In this document: piece after piece, positions 17,432 through 25,663 of the stretch
Layout of the letters: each line of letters opens with the position of its first letter
Numbering within the stretch: position 1 is the stretch's first letter
Assembly: GCA_902826815.1 (NCBI GenBank)
Contig: CADEGF010000026.1
Span: forward strand, 25,738 to 89,737
DNA: 64,000 bases
Origin: an uncultured Mycobacteriaceae bacterium
GTDB lineage: Bacteria; Actinomycetota; Actinomycetes; Mycobacteriales; Mycobacteriaceae
Reading direction: 5' to 3'
Notes under the pieces: model-generated
Told to the model about the DNA's origin: nothing
Databases searched by the model: none
What the model saw: only the letters and a program-made list of their open reading frames with translations
Position numbers and translations under genes: made by a program

Positions 17432-17911
17432 GTGGTGGCGGTGCGGGGTAAGGCCTCCGTCGATGATTCGGTCGACGTGATCACCGATGCGTTGGTGACC
17501 GCGTCACGCCTGTTGGTGGCGATTTCGGCCCGTTCGATCGCTGAAGTGGACGAATCGATCACTACCCCGCAGTTTCGGGCATTGGTGATCCTGTCGTCGC
17601 GAGGACCCTCGAACTTGGCGACGCTGGCGGGGCTGCTCGACGTGCAGCCCTCGACGATTGGCCGAATGGTTGAGCGCCTGGTATCTGCGGGTTTGATCGA
17701 CCGCCGCCAGCATCCCAATTCACGCCGGGAACTGATGGTGGAACTGAGTGCGCGCGGTCATGACGTCGTCGATACAGTCACGGCTCGGCGCCGAGGGGAG
17801 ATCACTCGCGTAGTGCACGCGATGCCGGAACGCGAACGTCGCGGTCTGGTAACCGCTTTGACCGCGTTTACCGCGGCCGGCGGCGAGCCGCCTGCCCACA
17901 ACAGCATGTGA
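17432..17911 (+). CDS. MarR family transcriptional regulator
   Basis: A 159-residue winged-helix regulator. The recognition helix lies in LAGLLDVQPSTIGRMVERLVSAGLI (about residues 66-90), followed by the wing RRQHPNSRRELMVELSARG. GTG at 17432 follows GAGAGGG with a 4-nt gap. It begins 81 nt after the kinase-like gene. The TTGCA-N2-TGCAA dyad just upstream suggests it represses itself and perhaps neighbours. The ligand is unknown. Confidence 0.92.
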   Translation: MVAVRGKASVDDSVDVITDALVTASRLLVAISARSIAEVDESITTPQFRALVILSSRGPSNLATLAGLLDVQPSTIGRMVERLVSAGLIDRRQHPNSRRELMVELSARGHDVVDTVTARRRGEITRVVHAMPERERRGLVTALTAFTAAGGEPPAHNSM

Positions 17912-17924
17912 GCTTCGACAGCGC

Positions 17925-18353
17925 TTATGTGATGGCACGTGTGACGACGTCCTCGTAGGCGCGGGTGCGGTCGGCTTCGACGGTGGGTCCGAACACCATC
18001 ACGACGTTGAGGAGTTGAAAGCTGTGATCCGTTGACCCTGAGTAGAGTTCAGCTGCTCCGCTGCTGGGGAAGGTCATGAGAGAGACTGTGTCGGACTCGA
18101 TTTTCTCAGTACATCGTATGGCCGGGCAGTCTCGTTGACTGACATCGTGCGAATGCGGTAGGGGCAGCCCCGCGTCACTAATCATGACCGCGAGATCACC
18201 CGCGCTATAACGATTCATCGCCAGAACCGGATTCGGTGGCGATGTCGCGCTCACCGGGGCGGTTCCAGAGGCGCCGGAGCCGCATCCGGCGGCTGCCAGT
18301 ACTACGGCCGCGGCAGCAACACCGACGCAGGTGTGGCGGATGCCTGCAGTCAC
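17925..18353 (-). CDS. Putative lipoprotein of unknown function
   Basis: A 142-residue protein with a lipoprotein signal peptide: basic start, hydrophobic core and lipobox LAAAGC (modified cysteine at about residue 24), then a low-complexity linker SGASGTAPVSATSPPNP. The remaining ~100 residues contain a single CPAIRC pair and resemble the short sensor-like mycobacterial lipoproteins, but I do not recognise the domain. The start is GTG at 18353. It lies 31 nt after the next upstream gene on the same strand and probably shares its transcript. Confidence 0.72.
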   Translation of the reverse strand: MTAGIRHTCVGVAAAAVVLAAAGCGSGASGTAPVSATSPPNPVLAMNRYSAGDLAVMISDAGLPLPHSHDVSQRDCPAIRCTEKIESDTVSLMTFPSSGAAELYSGSTDHSFQLLNVVMVFGPTVEADRTRAYEDVVTRAIT

Positions 18354-18384
18354 CTCACCTAACCCCGTACGTCTCCAGTGCTGG

Positions 18385-18723
18385 TCATCGGTTGATGGCC
18401 GCGATCTGCACCGCGATCGCCAAGGTCTGATAGACCGCTTGCGGGTCTTCCCACGTGGCGCCAGTCCCTCCGGTCAGCAGTGTGCGCAAACGCCGTTGCA
18501 ATGCTTCGGCGGGCTCGTCATGGTCGAGTAGGTCTGCGGCGATTGCGGCCGTCACGGAGTGGGCGTCTGACTGGGTCAACCTCGCGAACGCCGATTGCTT
18601 GTCCAGTGCGATTGCAAAGTCGCGTTGCGGCACAGTCAGCCCCTCGCGGCCCGCCACGCGCAGCATCCACTCGACTGCGGACAACCGATAGCGATGTCCG
18701 CGGTCGACACCAGAGTTGATCAT
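18385..18723 (-). CDS. Hypothetical protein, 112 residues
   Basis: A small, largely helical, soluble protein (MINSGVDRGHRYRLSAVEWMLRVAG...). I selected the ATG at 18723 because AGGTGAG lies upstream; a longer frame exists but its N-terminal part is arginine/serine rich and looks non-coding. Residues 35-60 (FAIALDKQSAFARLTQSDAH) and LLDHDEPAEALQRRLRTLL suggest a helical bundle. No family recognised. It is followed by the putative lipoprotein. The 291 bp upstream, up to the ClC stop, hold nothing else I can support. Confidence 0.6.
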   Translation of the reverse strand: MINSGVDRGHRYRLSAVEWMLRVAGREGLTVPQRDFAIALDKQSAFARLTQSDAHSVTAAIAADLLDHDEPAEALQRRLRTLLTGGTGATWEDPQAVYQTLAIAVQIAAINR

Positions 18724-19014
18724 GACAATCTCACCTGTCCCGTGTGGTTTTCGGCGGTCGGCGCTGGTGTTCGGGTGGCCGGGTAGTCGTTTGTGATAGC
18801 CGAATCGTGCCCATGAACGGGAGACTCCCCCAGCGACGCGGACGGTTCGCTGAGAAGGCGAGGCGACGCCGGCAACGGCGTATTGAAGAGGCCGAGCCCA
18901 CGAGCGCGATCGTAGCATCATGCAATAGTAGTAGCGGCTGTTGATGTTCGAAGGTGATGGTCGCGTTCATGTGCCACTTGGGCGGCGGCCGCCGGCAGCC
19001 GAGAGCCACTGTGG

Positions 19015-20772
19015 TCATGGTTCGGTGCCAATGCGGGCCAGAACGTTTTCGTAGGTGATCCAGCCGATCAGCGTCGATCCGTCAGACGACGTGACGGGTA
19101 GCCCGGTGGCCTCGTACCCGGACAGTGCCGCCAAGATACGGGTGAGTTTGTCCTCGGCTCCGATGATGGGCGGCTGGCGAATTAGCCCGGCGAGCTGAGC
19201 CGACGGATTCGGTCGTGCCAATGCCTCCTTGAGGTCCGTGGCCGAAACGCAGCCGCGGTAACGGCCGTCGGTGTCGACGATGGGCAGAATTTCTCCCGTC
19301 GTGTTGGCAGTGGCCTTCAGTGCCCGGCTCAAGGGTGTGTCCTCGGGCAATGGGTCAGGAGGTGGTTGGGCGATCTGCTCAGCAGTCAAGGGGGGCCGGC
19401 TCGGGGCATCCAGATCGACACCGCGACGCCACAATTTGGCGGTGTAGATGGTGTCCCGAGACAAGAGCCGCCCGGTTCCGGCGGCGATTGCCACCGCTGT
19501 CATGAGTGGCAGGATGATCGAGTACTGGCCGGTCAGCTCGAACAAAATGATGACCGCAGTGATCGGGGCGCGTGTCGCGCCGCCGAGCGCCGCCCCCATG
19601 CCGATCAGCCCGTAGGCGCCCGGAGCCTCAGTCAGTCGGGGAAATATGTCATGCGCGACGGTGCCGAATGCGGTGCCGGCCATCGCGCCGACGAACAAGG
19701 TGGGCGCGAACACCCCGCCAGATCCGCCGATCCCGATCGTCAGGCTCGTGGCGAACATCTTGCCGGCCATCAGCACCAGCAGCATCCCGATCAGGTAGTG
19801 GCCGTGAACGGCATTCTGTAGCACCGGGTAGCCCACGCCATACATCTGCGGCAGCGCGACGAGTAGCCCACCCAGCAGTAGACCGCCCACTGCGGGCCGG
19901 GCCCATTCTGGGCCGCGCCACACCCAGTCGCAGGCGTCTTCGACGAGGTAGAGCAATTTGGAGAACGCGACGCCGATGATGCCGACGACGACCCCGAGTA
20001 CGAGGTAGAGCAAATACTCGGCCGGGCTGCGCACACCGAACGCCGGTAACGAGAGGAAGGGTTCATCACCGAGCATTGCGCGGCCAACCACTGCAGCAGT
20101 GACGCTGGAAAGAACGACGGCGCCGAATGATTCGGCGGCGAAATCTCGCAGAATCAGCTCCATGGCGAAGAACGGCCCCGCCAAAGGCGTGTTGAAGGTG
20201 GCCGAAATCCCGCCTGCCGCACCACATGCCACCAGCAATCGGATCCGCGAGACGTCCAGACGAAGGATCTGGGCAATCGTCGACCCGGCAGCCGAGCCGA
20301 TCTGCACGATCGGCCCCTCGCGTCCGACAGATCCGCCACCGCCGATACACAGCGCCGATGCCAGCGCCTTCACCAGGGTTACTCGTGGGGCGATTCGGCC
20401 GCCGCGGTGACTCACCGCGTACATGACCTCCGGGACGCCATGCCCACGCGCCTCCGGAGCGAACCGGTACACGATGGGCCCGTAAATCGCACCGGCGATG
20501 ACAGGCGCGAGCAGCAGGAACCAGAATCCCAGCCACGGCCAGTGAGTGCTGGCGACCCGACCCATGCCCGAATAGTCGTCGTAGCCGGTGAACATCCGAG
20601 TGAACGTCGTGATCAACCAGCGGAATCCGACCGCTCCCAATCCGGTGACCGCGCCGACGGTCACCGCGAGCGGAACCAACGCAGACGGACCCGACCGCAG
20701 CCAATTCCCGATCGACCAGCGACCCGCCCAGGCCCACGCGCTCACAGCAGCGGTGGAAGATCGTCCAACCAT
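19015..20772 (-). CDS. ClC family chloride channel/transporter with C-terminal CBS domains
   Basis: A 585-residue ClC protein. Selectivity motifs are GHGVPE (110-115), GREGPIVQ with gating Glu152, and GIGGSGGVFAP. Glu205 in FFAMELIL is at the internal proton-glutamate position, which favours a proton/chloride antiporter. The residue equivalent to the usual anion-coordinating serine in GSGIPE is His111. About 130 C-terminal residues contain two CBS motifs (GRYRGCVSATDLKEAL and ITYENVLARIG) that may bind nucleotides. ATG at 20772 lacks a clear ribosome site; an open extension upstream is proline/glycine rich with repeats and is not favoured. Confidence 0.94.
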   Translation of the reverse strand: MVGRSSTAAVSAWAWAGRWSIGNWLRSGPSALVPLAVTVGAVTGLGAVGFRWLITTFTRMFTGYDDYSGMGRVASTHWPWLGFWFLLLAPVIAGAIYGPIVYRFAPEARGHGVPEVMYAVSHRGGRIAPRVTLVKALASALCIGGGGSVGREGPIVQIGSAAGSTIAQILRLDVSRIRLLVACGAAGGISATFNTPLAGPFFAMELILRDFAAESFGAVVLSSVTAAVVGRAMLGDEPFLSLPAFGVRSPAEYLLYLVLGVVVGIIGVAFSKLLYLVEDACDWVWRGPEWARPAVGGLLLGGLLVALPQMYGVGYPVLQNAVHGHYLIGMLLVLMAGKMFATSLTIGIGGSGGVFAPTLFVGAMAGTAFGTVAHDIFPRLTEAPGAYGLIGMGAALGGATRAPITAVIILFELTGQYSIILPLMTAVAIAAGTGRLLSRDTIYTAKLWRRGVDLDAPSRPPLTAEQIAQPPPDPLPEDTPLSRALKATANTTGEILPIVDTDGRYRGCVSATDLKEALARPNPSAQLAGLIRQPPIIGAEDKLTRILAALSGYEATGLPVTSSDGSTLIGWITYENVLARIGTEP

Positions 20773-21072
20773 GGCACTATGCAACCATTGCGTTTGGCCG
20801 TGAATCCAACCGCCCGCGGATCCTGGCCGATCCGCCGACACAAGAATCTCCGGAATCTCCGGAATCTCGGGAAGGACGCCCCGTGGCGCGCTCCCACCGA
20901 CCCCGGTGCCGCAGCCGCGCTGGGACGGCGGCACCTGCCTGCGTGGGCTACCAGCTCCTGTGCTCTACACCAGCAGCGACCAAATCCAGTGGCACTTCAC
21001 CGACGACGGAGCACTGGGCCCATCGCCATCACGGTCGGCGGTTGCACCGACCGCGACTACCTCGGCTATCGT
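20773..21072. other. 300-bp stretch without a supported gene
   Basis: It lies upstream of the ClC gene and downstream of the STAS gene, both on the minus strand, so it should hold the ClC promoter. It contains a threefold 9-bp tandem repeat GGAATCTCC near 20850-20870. A plus-strand phrase around 20950-21020 (VLYTSSDQIQWHFTDDGAL) looks protein-like and could be a decayed gene fragment, but it has no start or supporting context. Confidence 0.4.
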
Positions 21073-21438
21073 TCATGCGCGCAGCCACGTCCAAGCATCG
21101 CTGATTTGATCACGGCGATACGTCCGGAGTTCCCCACACATCAGCAAAGCCGCAGGCTTCCTGACACACCATTGCTCCCACTTCGGGGCGCCGACCATCG
21201 CGATCTTGTCGAAGTCGCGCCGATGCCGAAAGTCGAAGACGGTATTCGCCCATGCCGCCGACAGCATCCACCCGGCAAAGGTCTTATCCATGAGGATCAG
21301 GACTCTCAGCGTTGGAAAGCGGCCCAACAACGACTCGACGTGTGGGGTGAGGACATCGCGATAGTCGGACGCCCTGAGCTTCCGAACGAACCGGATACCA
21401 AGGATGTTGTCGCTGCTTTCGGGCATGATCTCAATCAC
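21073..21438 (-). CDS. SpoIIAA-like (STAS-fold) protein
   Basis: A 121-residue protein of the SpoIIAA-like family (MIEIMPESSDNILGIRF as typical start, later DFRHRRDFDKIAMVGAPKWEQW), a STAS-like fold found near stress and metal-resistance genes. GTG at 21438 fits the family N-terminus and overlaps the MerR stop by 8 bp; ATG at 21426 is possible. It is the last gene of a three-gene operon with the 113-residue Cys-Cys protein and MerR. Its role is unknown; a lipid- or anion-binding adaptor is plausible by family. Confidence 0.85.
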   Translation of the reverse strand: MIEIMPESSDNILGIRFVRKLRASDYRDVLTPHVESLLGRFPTLRVLILMDKTFAGWMLSAAWANTVFDFRHRRDFDKIAMVGAPKWEQWCVRKPAALLMCGELRTYRRDQISDAWTWLRA

Positions 21439-21928
21439 CGAGGCGCTGCCGATCGATATTTGCCTGCGGGGGCTGGCAGCAGTCCTCGGCGGTGCCGCCG
21501 TCGGAAATCTCGCTCGTGTCAGCGCTGATGGGCAATGGGCAGCTGTGGCTTTCGGCGCACGCGAAGAGATCGTCACAGCCGGCGTACAGGGCGGCGCGCA
21601 GGGTGTCGCGCACGGCAGTCAGTTCGACGAGTTTCTGGTCGACTTCGATGAGTTTGGCTGCCGCCCGCGCGTGCAATCCGGCATCGGACCGGCGCCCCAT
21701 CCGGGTGGAGGCCAGCAGGTCTGCGACCTCATCAAGGGTGAAACCGAGCCGTTGTGCCGCTTTGATGACCCTCATTATGGTGACGGCCTCCGGCGGATAC
21801 AGCCGATGCCTACCCAAGCTGCGCTGGGGTTCTCGCAACAAACCGCGCCGCTCGTAATAGCGCAACGTCTCGATGTTCACTCCGACGGCGGCAGCGAGTT
21901 GGCCGCTTCGCAGTCGCGTCGCATTCAT
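21431..21928 (-). CDS. MerR family heavy-metal-type transcriptional regulator
   Basis: A 165-residue MerR regulator: helix-turn-helix SGQLAAAVGVNIETLRYYE, wing GLLREPQRSLGRHRLYP, a dimerisation helix, then a cysteine-rich tail with Cys118, Cys124, Cys130 and a Cys150-Cys151 pair. The tail resembles the metal loop of mercury- and related soft-metal sensors, but no cysteine stands at the classical first position near residue 80. The ligand may therefore differ from mercury. It overlaps the upstream gene by 4 bp, and the operon promoter carries a MerR-type dyad at 22281-22298. Confidence 0.9.
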   Translation of the reverse strand: MNATRLRSGQLAAAVGVNIETLRYYERRGLLREPQRSLGRHRLYPPEAVTIMRVIKAAQRLGFTLDEVADLLASTRMGRRSDAGLHARAAAKLIEVDQKLVELTAVRDTLRAALYAGCDDLFACAESHSCPLPISADTSEISDGGTAEDCCQPPQANIDRQRLGD

Positions 21929-22266
21929 TGGGCTGCCCCCGCGGCGCTAGCGGCGCTGACCCACACAGTCAGGCCGTCGAGCACCTTCGCATGCGACGGT
22001 GGCACCACGATGCTCATCACCACATCCAAACCGGCAGAGTCGAAATCGAAGGTAAAAGATGAGCAGCAGTCGGCCTCCCGAGCAGCCAGACCGCGTGCGG
22101 CGGACTCGGCGGCCGAGGTAAGCACCAGATCGAGCCGGGTGGTGGCCACCCGTGTGCACCGCAGTACCGAGCCGGCGAACAGCCGATCGAATTCGGCCAC
22201 CCGCCGCGGCTGCTCGACCGCCGGCAGCGTGCAATGCTGCCACACGCACTCTGTTGCATCAGCCAT
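21925..22266 (-). CDS. Small Cys-Cys protein encoded with MerR
   Basis: A 113-residue protein with the sequence AREADCCSSFTFDF at about residues 68-81, a pattern I associate with actinobacterial proteins encoded beside MerR regulators; a pair of further cysteines lies near the N-terminus (ECVWQHC). The vicinal cysteines suggest thiophilic metal or metalloid binding, feeding or buffering the sensor. ATG at 22266 sits right at the expected transcription start, so the mRNA may be leaderless. Function is inferred from cysteines and context. Confidence 0.78.
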   Translation of the reverse strand: MADATECVWQHCTLPAVEQPRRVAEFDRLFAGSVLRCTRVATTRLDLVLTSAAESAARGLAAREADCCSSFTFDFDSAGLDVVMSIVVPPSHAKVLDGLTVWVSAASAAGAAQ

Positions 22267-22272
22267 ACTTTG

Positions 22273-22304
22273 ACGATAAACCCGTACCCAGGTACAGGAT
22301 GCAA
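22273..22304 (-). promoter_or_regulatory. MerR-type promoter with long spacer
   Basis: The dyad CCCGTACCCAGGTACAGG (22281-22298) lies between a -35-like TTGCAT (22304-22299) and a -10-like TATCGT (22278-22273) on the minus strand, a 20-bp spacer as in MerR-activated promoters. The ATG at 22266 is only 6-7 nt past the -10, which suggests a leaderless transcript. Confidence 0.6.
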
Positions 22305-22396
22305 CCCTGATCGCAGGCCGCAGGCGCTGAGACTTCGCATAACACCATGGTCGGTGTCTCGTCAGGCTTCGTCGTTGGAGCCACCAGAATGCAGAG

Positions 22397-23293
22397 TCAC
22401 GGGACTCGTTCCGCGTAGACGGCGCGCTCGATCTCAGAGACCCGCTGATCGCGCCCAGCCGGCGCCAAGTAGCGGGCGCGGTACTCGACGGGTCCGAGTT
22501 GTTCGGTTTCCCGCCAACCGTATTCGGCCAATAGGTCCGACACGTCATCAGGATTGAGGCCGAAGGTCCACAGCTTCTGTTTGACCACGAACCTCTCGTA
22601 GGCCGCGTCGGCACCATACAGCGCGACGCCATCGACGAAATCGCGGCGGAAGTAGGTGAACGCCAGGCGACTGCCCGGCGCGCAATCGGCCATCTGACGC
22701 AACGTCTCGCGCACCACTCTGTCCGCCAAATACATCGTCACCGATGCCCACACGAAAAACGTGCGCATGGCGGTGTCGAATCCGTTGGCGATCAGTTGCT
22801 CGGTGAGGTTGTCGGTTTCGAGGTCGACCGGGACCAGGGTGACGCGGGGTGGGATGGCACCGAAACAGCGCCGCAACGCCTGTGCCTTCGCGGCGATGTT
22901 GTGGGCAAGGTCAACTTCCCAGATCGGTAGGCCGGCCAATTCGGGTACTCGGTAGGCCCGGGTGTCATAGCCGGCGCCGACGATGACGAGCCCATCCAGG
23001 CCCTCCCGTGCGGCGGTGCGCGCAAGATCATCGATGTAGCGCTTGCGACATAACAGGCTGGCCCACGCACCTGGCGCTGATTTGTCGCTGACCGCGATCA
23101 TGGCGCGCCGTGCCATGCCCCACCGGCTCAGGGCGATCGGCACCCGCCACCCGCGGGGAAGAATTCGGGCCGCCCACCGGTCGTCGAGAATCGGTCGATG
23201 CTCATGCTGGTCGATCGCCACCAGCATCGTCGGACCGATCGCGGTCCGCTCGACACCAACACCCACGTGTGCACCTCGCCGTCGCAGAATCAC
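22397..23293 (-). CDS. SAM-dependent methyltransferase (mycobacterial leucine-carboxyl-methyltransferase-like family)
   Basis: A 298-residue putative methyltransferase of the family expanded in mycobacteria. It shows RPILDDRWAARIL near the start, the SAM-binding VIVGAGYDTRAYR (about residue 102), the acidic EVDL, and the later VWASVTMYL. Targets of this family are mostly unknown, probably carboxyl or hydroxyl groups of secondary metabolites or lipids. The exact start is unsure, since valine codons at about residues 10-14 could serve. It is 118 nt downstream of the TetR gene and 130 nt upstream of the MerR operon promoter, same strand. Confidence 0.88.
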   Translation of the reverse strand: MILRRRGAHVGVGVERTAIGPTMLVAIDQHEHRPILDDRWAARILPRGWRVPIALSRWGMARRAMIAVSDKSAPGAWASLLCRKRYIDDLARTAAREGLDGLVIVGAGYDTRAYRVPELAGLPIWEVDLAHNIAAKAQALRRCFGAIPPRVTLVPVDLETDNLTEQLIANGFDTAMRTFFVWASVTMYLADRVVRETLRQMADCAPGSRLAFTYFRRDFVDGVALYGADAAYERFVVKQKLWTFGLNPDDVSDLLAEYGWRETEQLGPVEYRARYLAPAGRDQRVSEIERAVYAERVP

Positions 23294-23411
23294 AATCTGC
23301 CGACCAGGCTTCCCGGCGCGCCAATCTCGACGCTAGCAGCAGCCGCCGTTGCATGACACCCCACACCGGCGCCTGCTTCGGGCATCGGAGTTTGATTGGC
23401 GAGGCGGCCGG

Positions 23412-24017
23412 TCAGCTCGGCAGCAGGCCGATCTGCCGGTACACCTCGGCCAGATAGTGGCGCATCTGTTCGGTGTCGGGCGGATCGGGTTGCAACACAC
23501 GGTAGGTCACCGCGCCTACCATCATGTCGATGGCCACATCGACATCGGCATCAGCGGCCACCGTGCCCCGCTCGCGGGCCCGATCGAGTAACCGGGCCGC
23601 CAGCTGACGGCGCGGCTTGATGTAGCGCTCCCAATACACGGCCATCAGCTGCGGATGGCTGACTGCAGAGCCGAACACTCTGGCAACCAGGGCCCGGTAC
23701 TGCGGGGTGGTGACCGCGGCGGCGGCACTGTCGATGGCAGCCTCCACCAGGGCATAGGGGGATTGCGTGTCGATGGCATCCTGGTCTGCCCACGTGGCGT
23801 CCTCGGCGACCAGGGTCTCCATCGCCGCGGCGATCAGTTCCTCTTTGTTCGACCACCGCCGGTAGATGGTCGGCTTGCCGACACCGGCTCTCTTGGCGAT
23901 CTGCTCCATGCTGGTGCCCTCGACACCGCGCTCGATGAACAACTCCAGACCGGCCCGCAGGATCGCACTGTCGGTGCCCGCATCCCGCGGTCGCCCCCGA
24001 CTCCCAGGCTGTGTCAT
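23412..24017 (-). CDS. TetR family transcriptional regulator
   Basis: A 201-residue TetR regulator with helix-turn-helix TSMEQIAKRAGVGKPTIYRRW at about residues 35-55 and a C-terminal ligand domain. Its ATG overlaps the stop of the upstream flavin monooxygenase (ATGA), so it is co-expressed with that enzyme and probably senses its substrate. Transcription runs on toward the methyltransferase. Confidence 0.94.
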   Translation of the reverse strand: MTQPGSRGRPRDAGTDSAILRAGLELFIERGVEGTSMEQIAKRAGVGKPTIYRRWSNKEELIAAAMETLVAEDATWADQDAIDTQSPYALVEAAIDSAAAAVTTPQYRALVARVFGSAVSHPQLMAVYWERYIKPRRQLAARLLDRARERGTVAADADVDVAIDMMVGAVTYRVLQPDPPDTEQMRHYLAEVYRQIGLLPS

Positions 24018-25522
24018 CGAGTGTTACCAGCGTCCAAAGCCGCAGTAAGCCAATGGGTTAACCCTACGACGTCCCAGCGCTGACCACGCCAGGCCAGATG
24101 GCCATCCGGACGGACCAGCATCACCTGCTGCCCGTCGAAGGACAGCGCGCCGACGTACTCACCCAGCCGCCGCGCCGCACCGGTGATATCCGGGGAAACC
24201 TCGGCGGGAACCAGCAGCGCCCACCGTCCGCCCAGGTCGCGGTACAACCGCGTGTGTGTGCCGTCCGGCCGACTGCAGGCGACGTCGGCGATCCGGTCGC
24301 CCGGCCGGGGTTTGCGCCCACGTCCGCCGAGCGGGCCTTTGTGGTAACTCACCCATAGTTGTGATGCGGTGTAGGTCGCCCACCGCTGCACCGCGCCCAG
24401 GCCGAAGATGCGCGACGCGACACGGTCGCGCAAAAACCGGCCGAGCGGGTTACTGGCAATATTGATCCGAGTCACCGCACTGGTGCCGCGTAACACCTCG
24501 GTGGCCAACGGCCGCCGTTCGGCCTCGTAGGTGTCGATGAGCGCGTCGGTGGCGCCATTGCGCACGACCAGGGCGAGTTTGAAGGCTAGGTTCTCGGCAT
24601 CCCCGATGCCGGTCAGCATGCCTTGCCCACCGAACGGTGAGTGCGCATGGGCGGCGTCACCGGCGATCAAGACCCGGTCACGCCGATAGGTGTCGGCGAG
24701 CCGGCGGTGCACGGTGAACAGCGACAGCCATTCAGCCTCACCGACACCGACGTCGCGGCCGGTGCGCTGCGGGATGATCTGGCGAAGCCTGTCCAAAATT
24801 GCATCATCGCTTAGTGTTTGGCGAAAATCTGGGTCATACGCCAGCAGTCGCCACAGATCGTTTCGTCCGTCGGTATCAGGCATCGGCATCGCACCCACCA
24901 CGCCGGCCGGATGAACCCAACCCGCGGTTCCGCTGCGATCAAGATCCCAATCCAGATGCAGATCGGCCAACAGGAAACGCTCGGTGAGTTTGACTCCGGG
25001 GAAACCGATCCCCACCAGGGTGCGGGTGGTGCTGGAGGTGCCGTCACACCCCACCAGCCACCGGCTGCGAATCTGGGTTCCGTCCTCGAGTTCGGCAACA
25101 ACAGCCTCGGAGTCCTGCTCCAAACCCGCCAGCCCCCGGCCCCATTCCGGGACGGTGCCCAGCTCGGCCAGCCGGGCCCGCAGCGCGGCCTCCACCTTGG
25201 CTTGCGACACCACCATCGGCGGTGCGGCGGTGCGCAACCCCGGATCACCGAACTCCAGGGTCATCACCGGGCGGCCGCCCAGATGGTTGGTGATCCGCAT
25301 GGCGCGCAGCGACTCCTGCGGCAAGGATCCCAACGCGCCGAGTCGGTCCAACACCTCCGAGCCGCGGGCATGCAGAAAATTCGCCCGCGACGTCGAGGCC
25401 GGACCATGCGCACGGTCAACCACCCGCACCGACAGCCCGTGCAACCGCAGACTGCACGCCAGCGCCAACCCCGTCGGTCCCGCACCTACCACGGTCACAT
25501 CGGTATCCACCACACCGATCAT
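24014..25522 (-). CDS. FAD-dependent aromatic-type monooxygenase
   Basis: A 502-residue class A flavoprotein monooxygenase of the PheA/TfdB/rifampicin-monooxygenase group. The three flavin motifs are present: VVGAGPTGLALA (about 11-22), WLVGCDGTSSTTR (about 155-167) and VLIAGDAAHAHSPFGGQG (about 282). It should hydroxylate phenolic or quinoid compounds, antibiotics included, using NAD(P)H and oxygen. It is followed by a co-translated TetR gene and is divergent from a second TetR-methyltransferase pair, giving a compact detoxification or tailoring island. Confidence 0.94.
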   Translation of the reverse strand: MIGVVDTDVTVVGAGPTGLALACSLRLHGLSVRVVDRAHGPASTSRANFLHARGSEVLDRLGALGSLPQESLRAMRITNHLGGRPVMTLEFGDPGLRTAAPPMVVSQAKVEAALRARLAELGTVPEWGRGLAGLEQDSEAVVAELEDGTQIRSRWLVGCDGTSSTTRTLVGIGFPGVKLTERFLLADLHLDWDLDRSGTAGWVHPAGVVGAMPMPDTDGRNDLWRLLAYDPDFRQTLSDDAILDRLRQIIPQRTGRDVGVGEAEWLSLFTVHRRLADTYRRDRVLIAGDAAHAHSPFGGQGMLTGIGDAENLAFKLALVVRNGATDALIDTYEAERRPLATEVLRGTSAVTRINIASNPLGRFLRDRVASRIFGLGAVQRWATYTASQLWVSYHKGPLGGRGRKPRPGDRIADVACSRPDGTHTRLYRDLGGRWALLVPAEVSPDITGAARRLGEYVGALSFDGQQVMLVRPDGHLAWRGQRWDVVGLTHWLTAALDAGNTR

Positions 25523-25640
25523 AACGGCACCGTTCCGTAACGTAAACCGGTGTTTTGCTCGATCGCCTCAGGCCCGCGCCCGTGTCTGAATGCGGCAGAC
25601 GCGGACGCTGCGCCGCCGCGAAAATATGTCTATATCGGGA

Positions 25641-25658
25641 ACAATATAATGATATTGT
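25641..25658. promoter_or_regulatory. Candidate TetR operator ACAATAT-AATG-ATATTGT
   Basis: A perfect 7-bp inverted repeat with a 4-bp centre, AT-rich against the GC-rich background, 6 bp before the GTG start of the plus-strand TetR gene. It overlaps the likely core promoter and may also affect the divergent monooxygenase. Binding by the adjacent regulator is inferred. Confidence 0.6.
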
Positions 25659-25663
25659 GCGGT

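Noticed and set aside
20849-20872. Triple GGAATCTCC repeat as a CRISPR or iteron
   Set aside because: Only three contiguous 9-bp units without spacers; a simple tandem repeat.
20883-21109. Short plus-strand frames with a protein-like phrase near 20950-21020
   Set aside because: No start codon with a ribosome-binding site, no family recognised and no context; noted only as a possible fossil.
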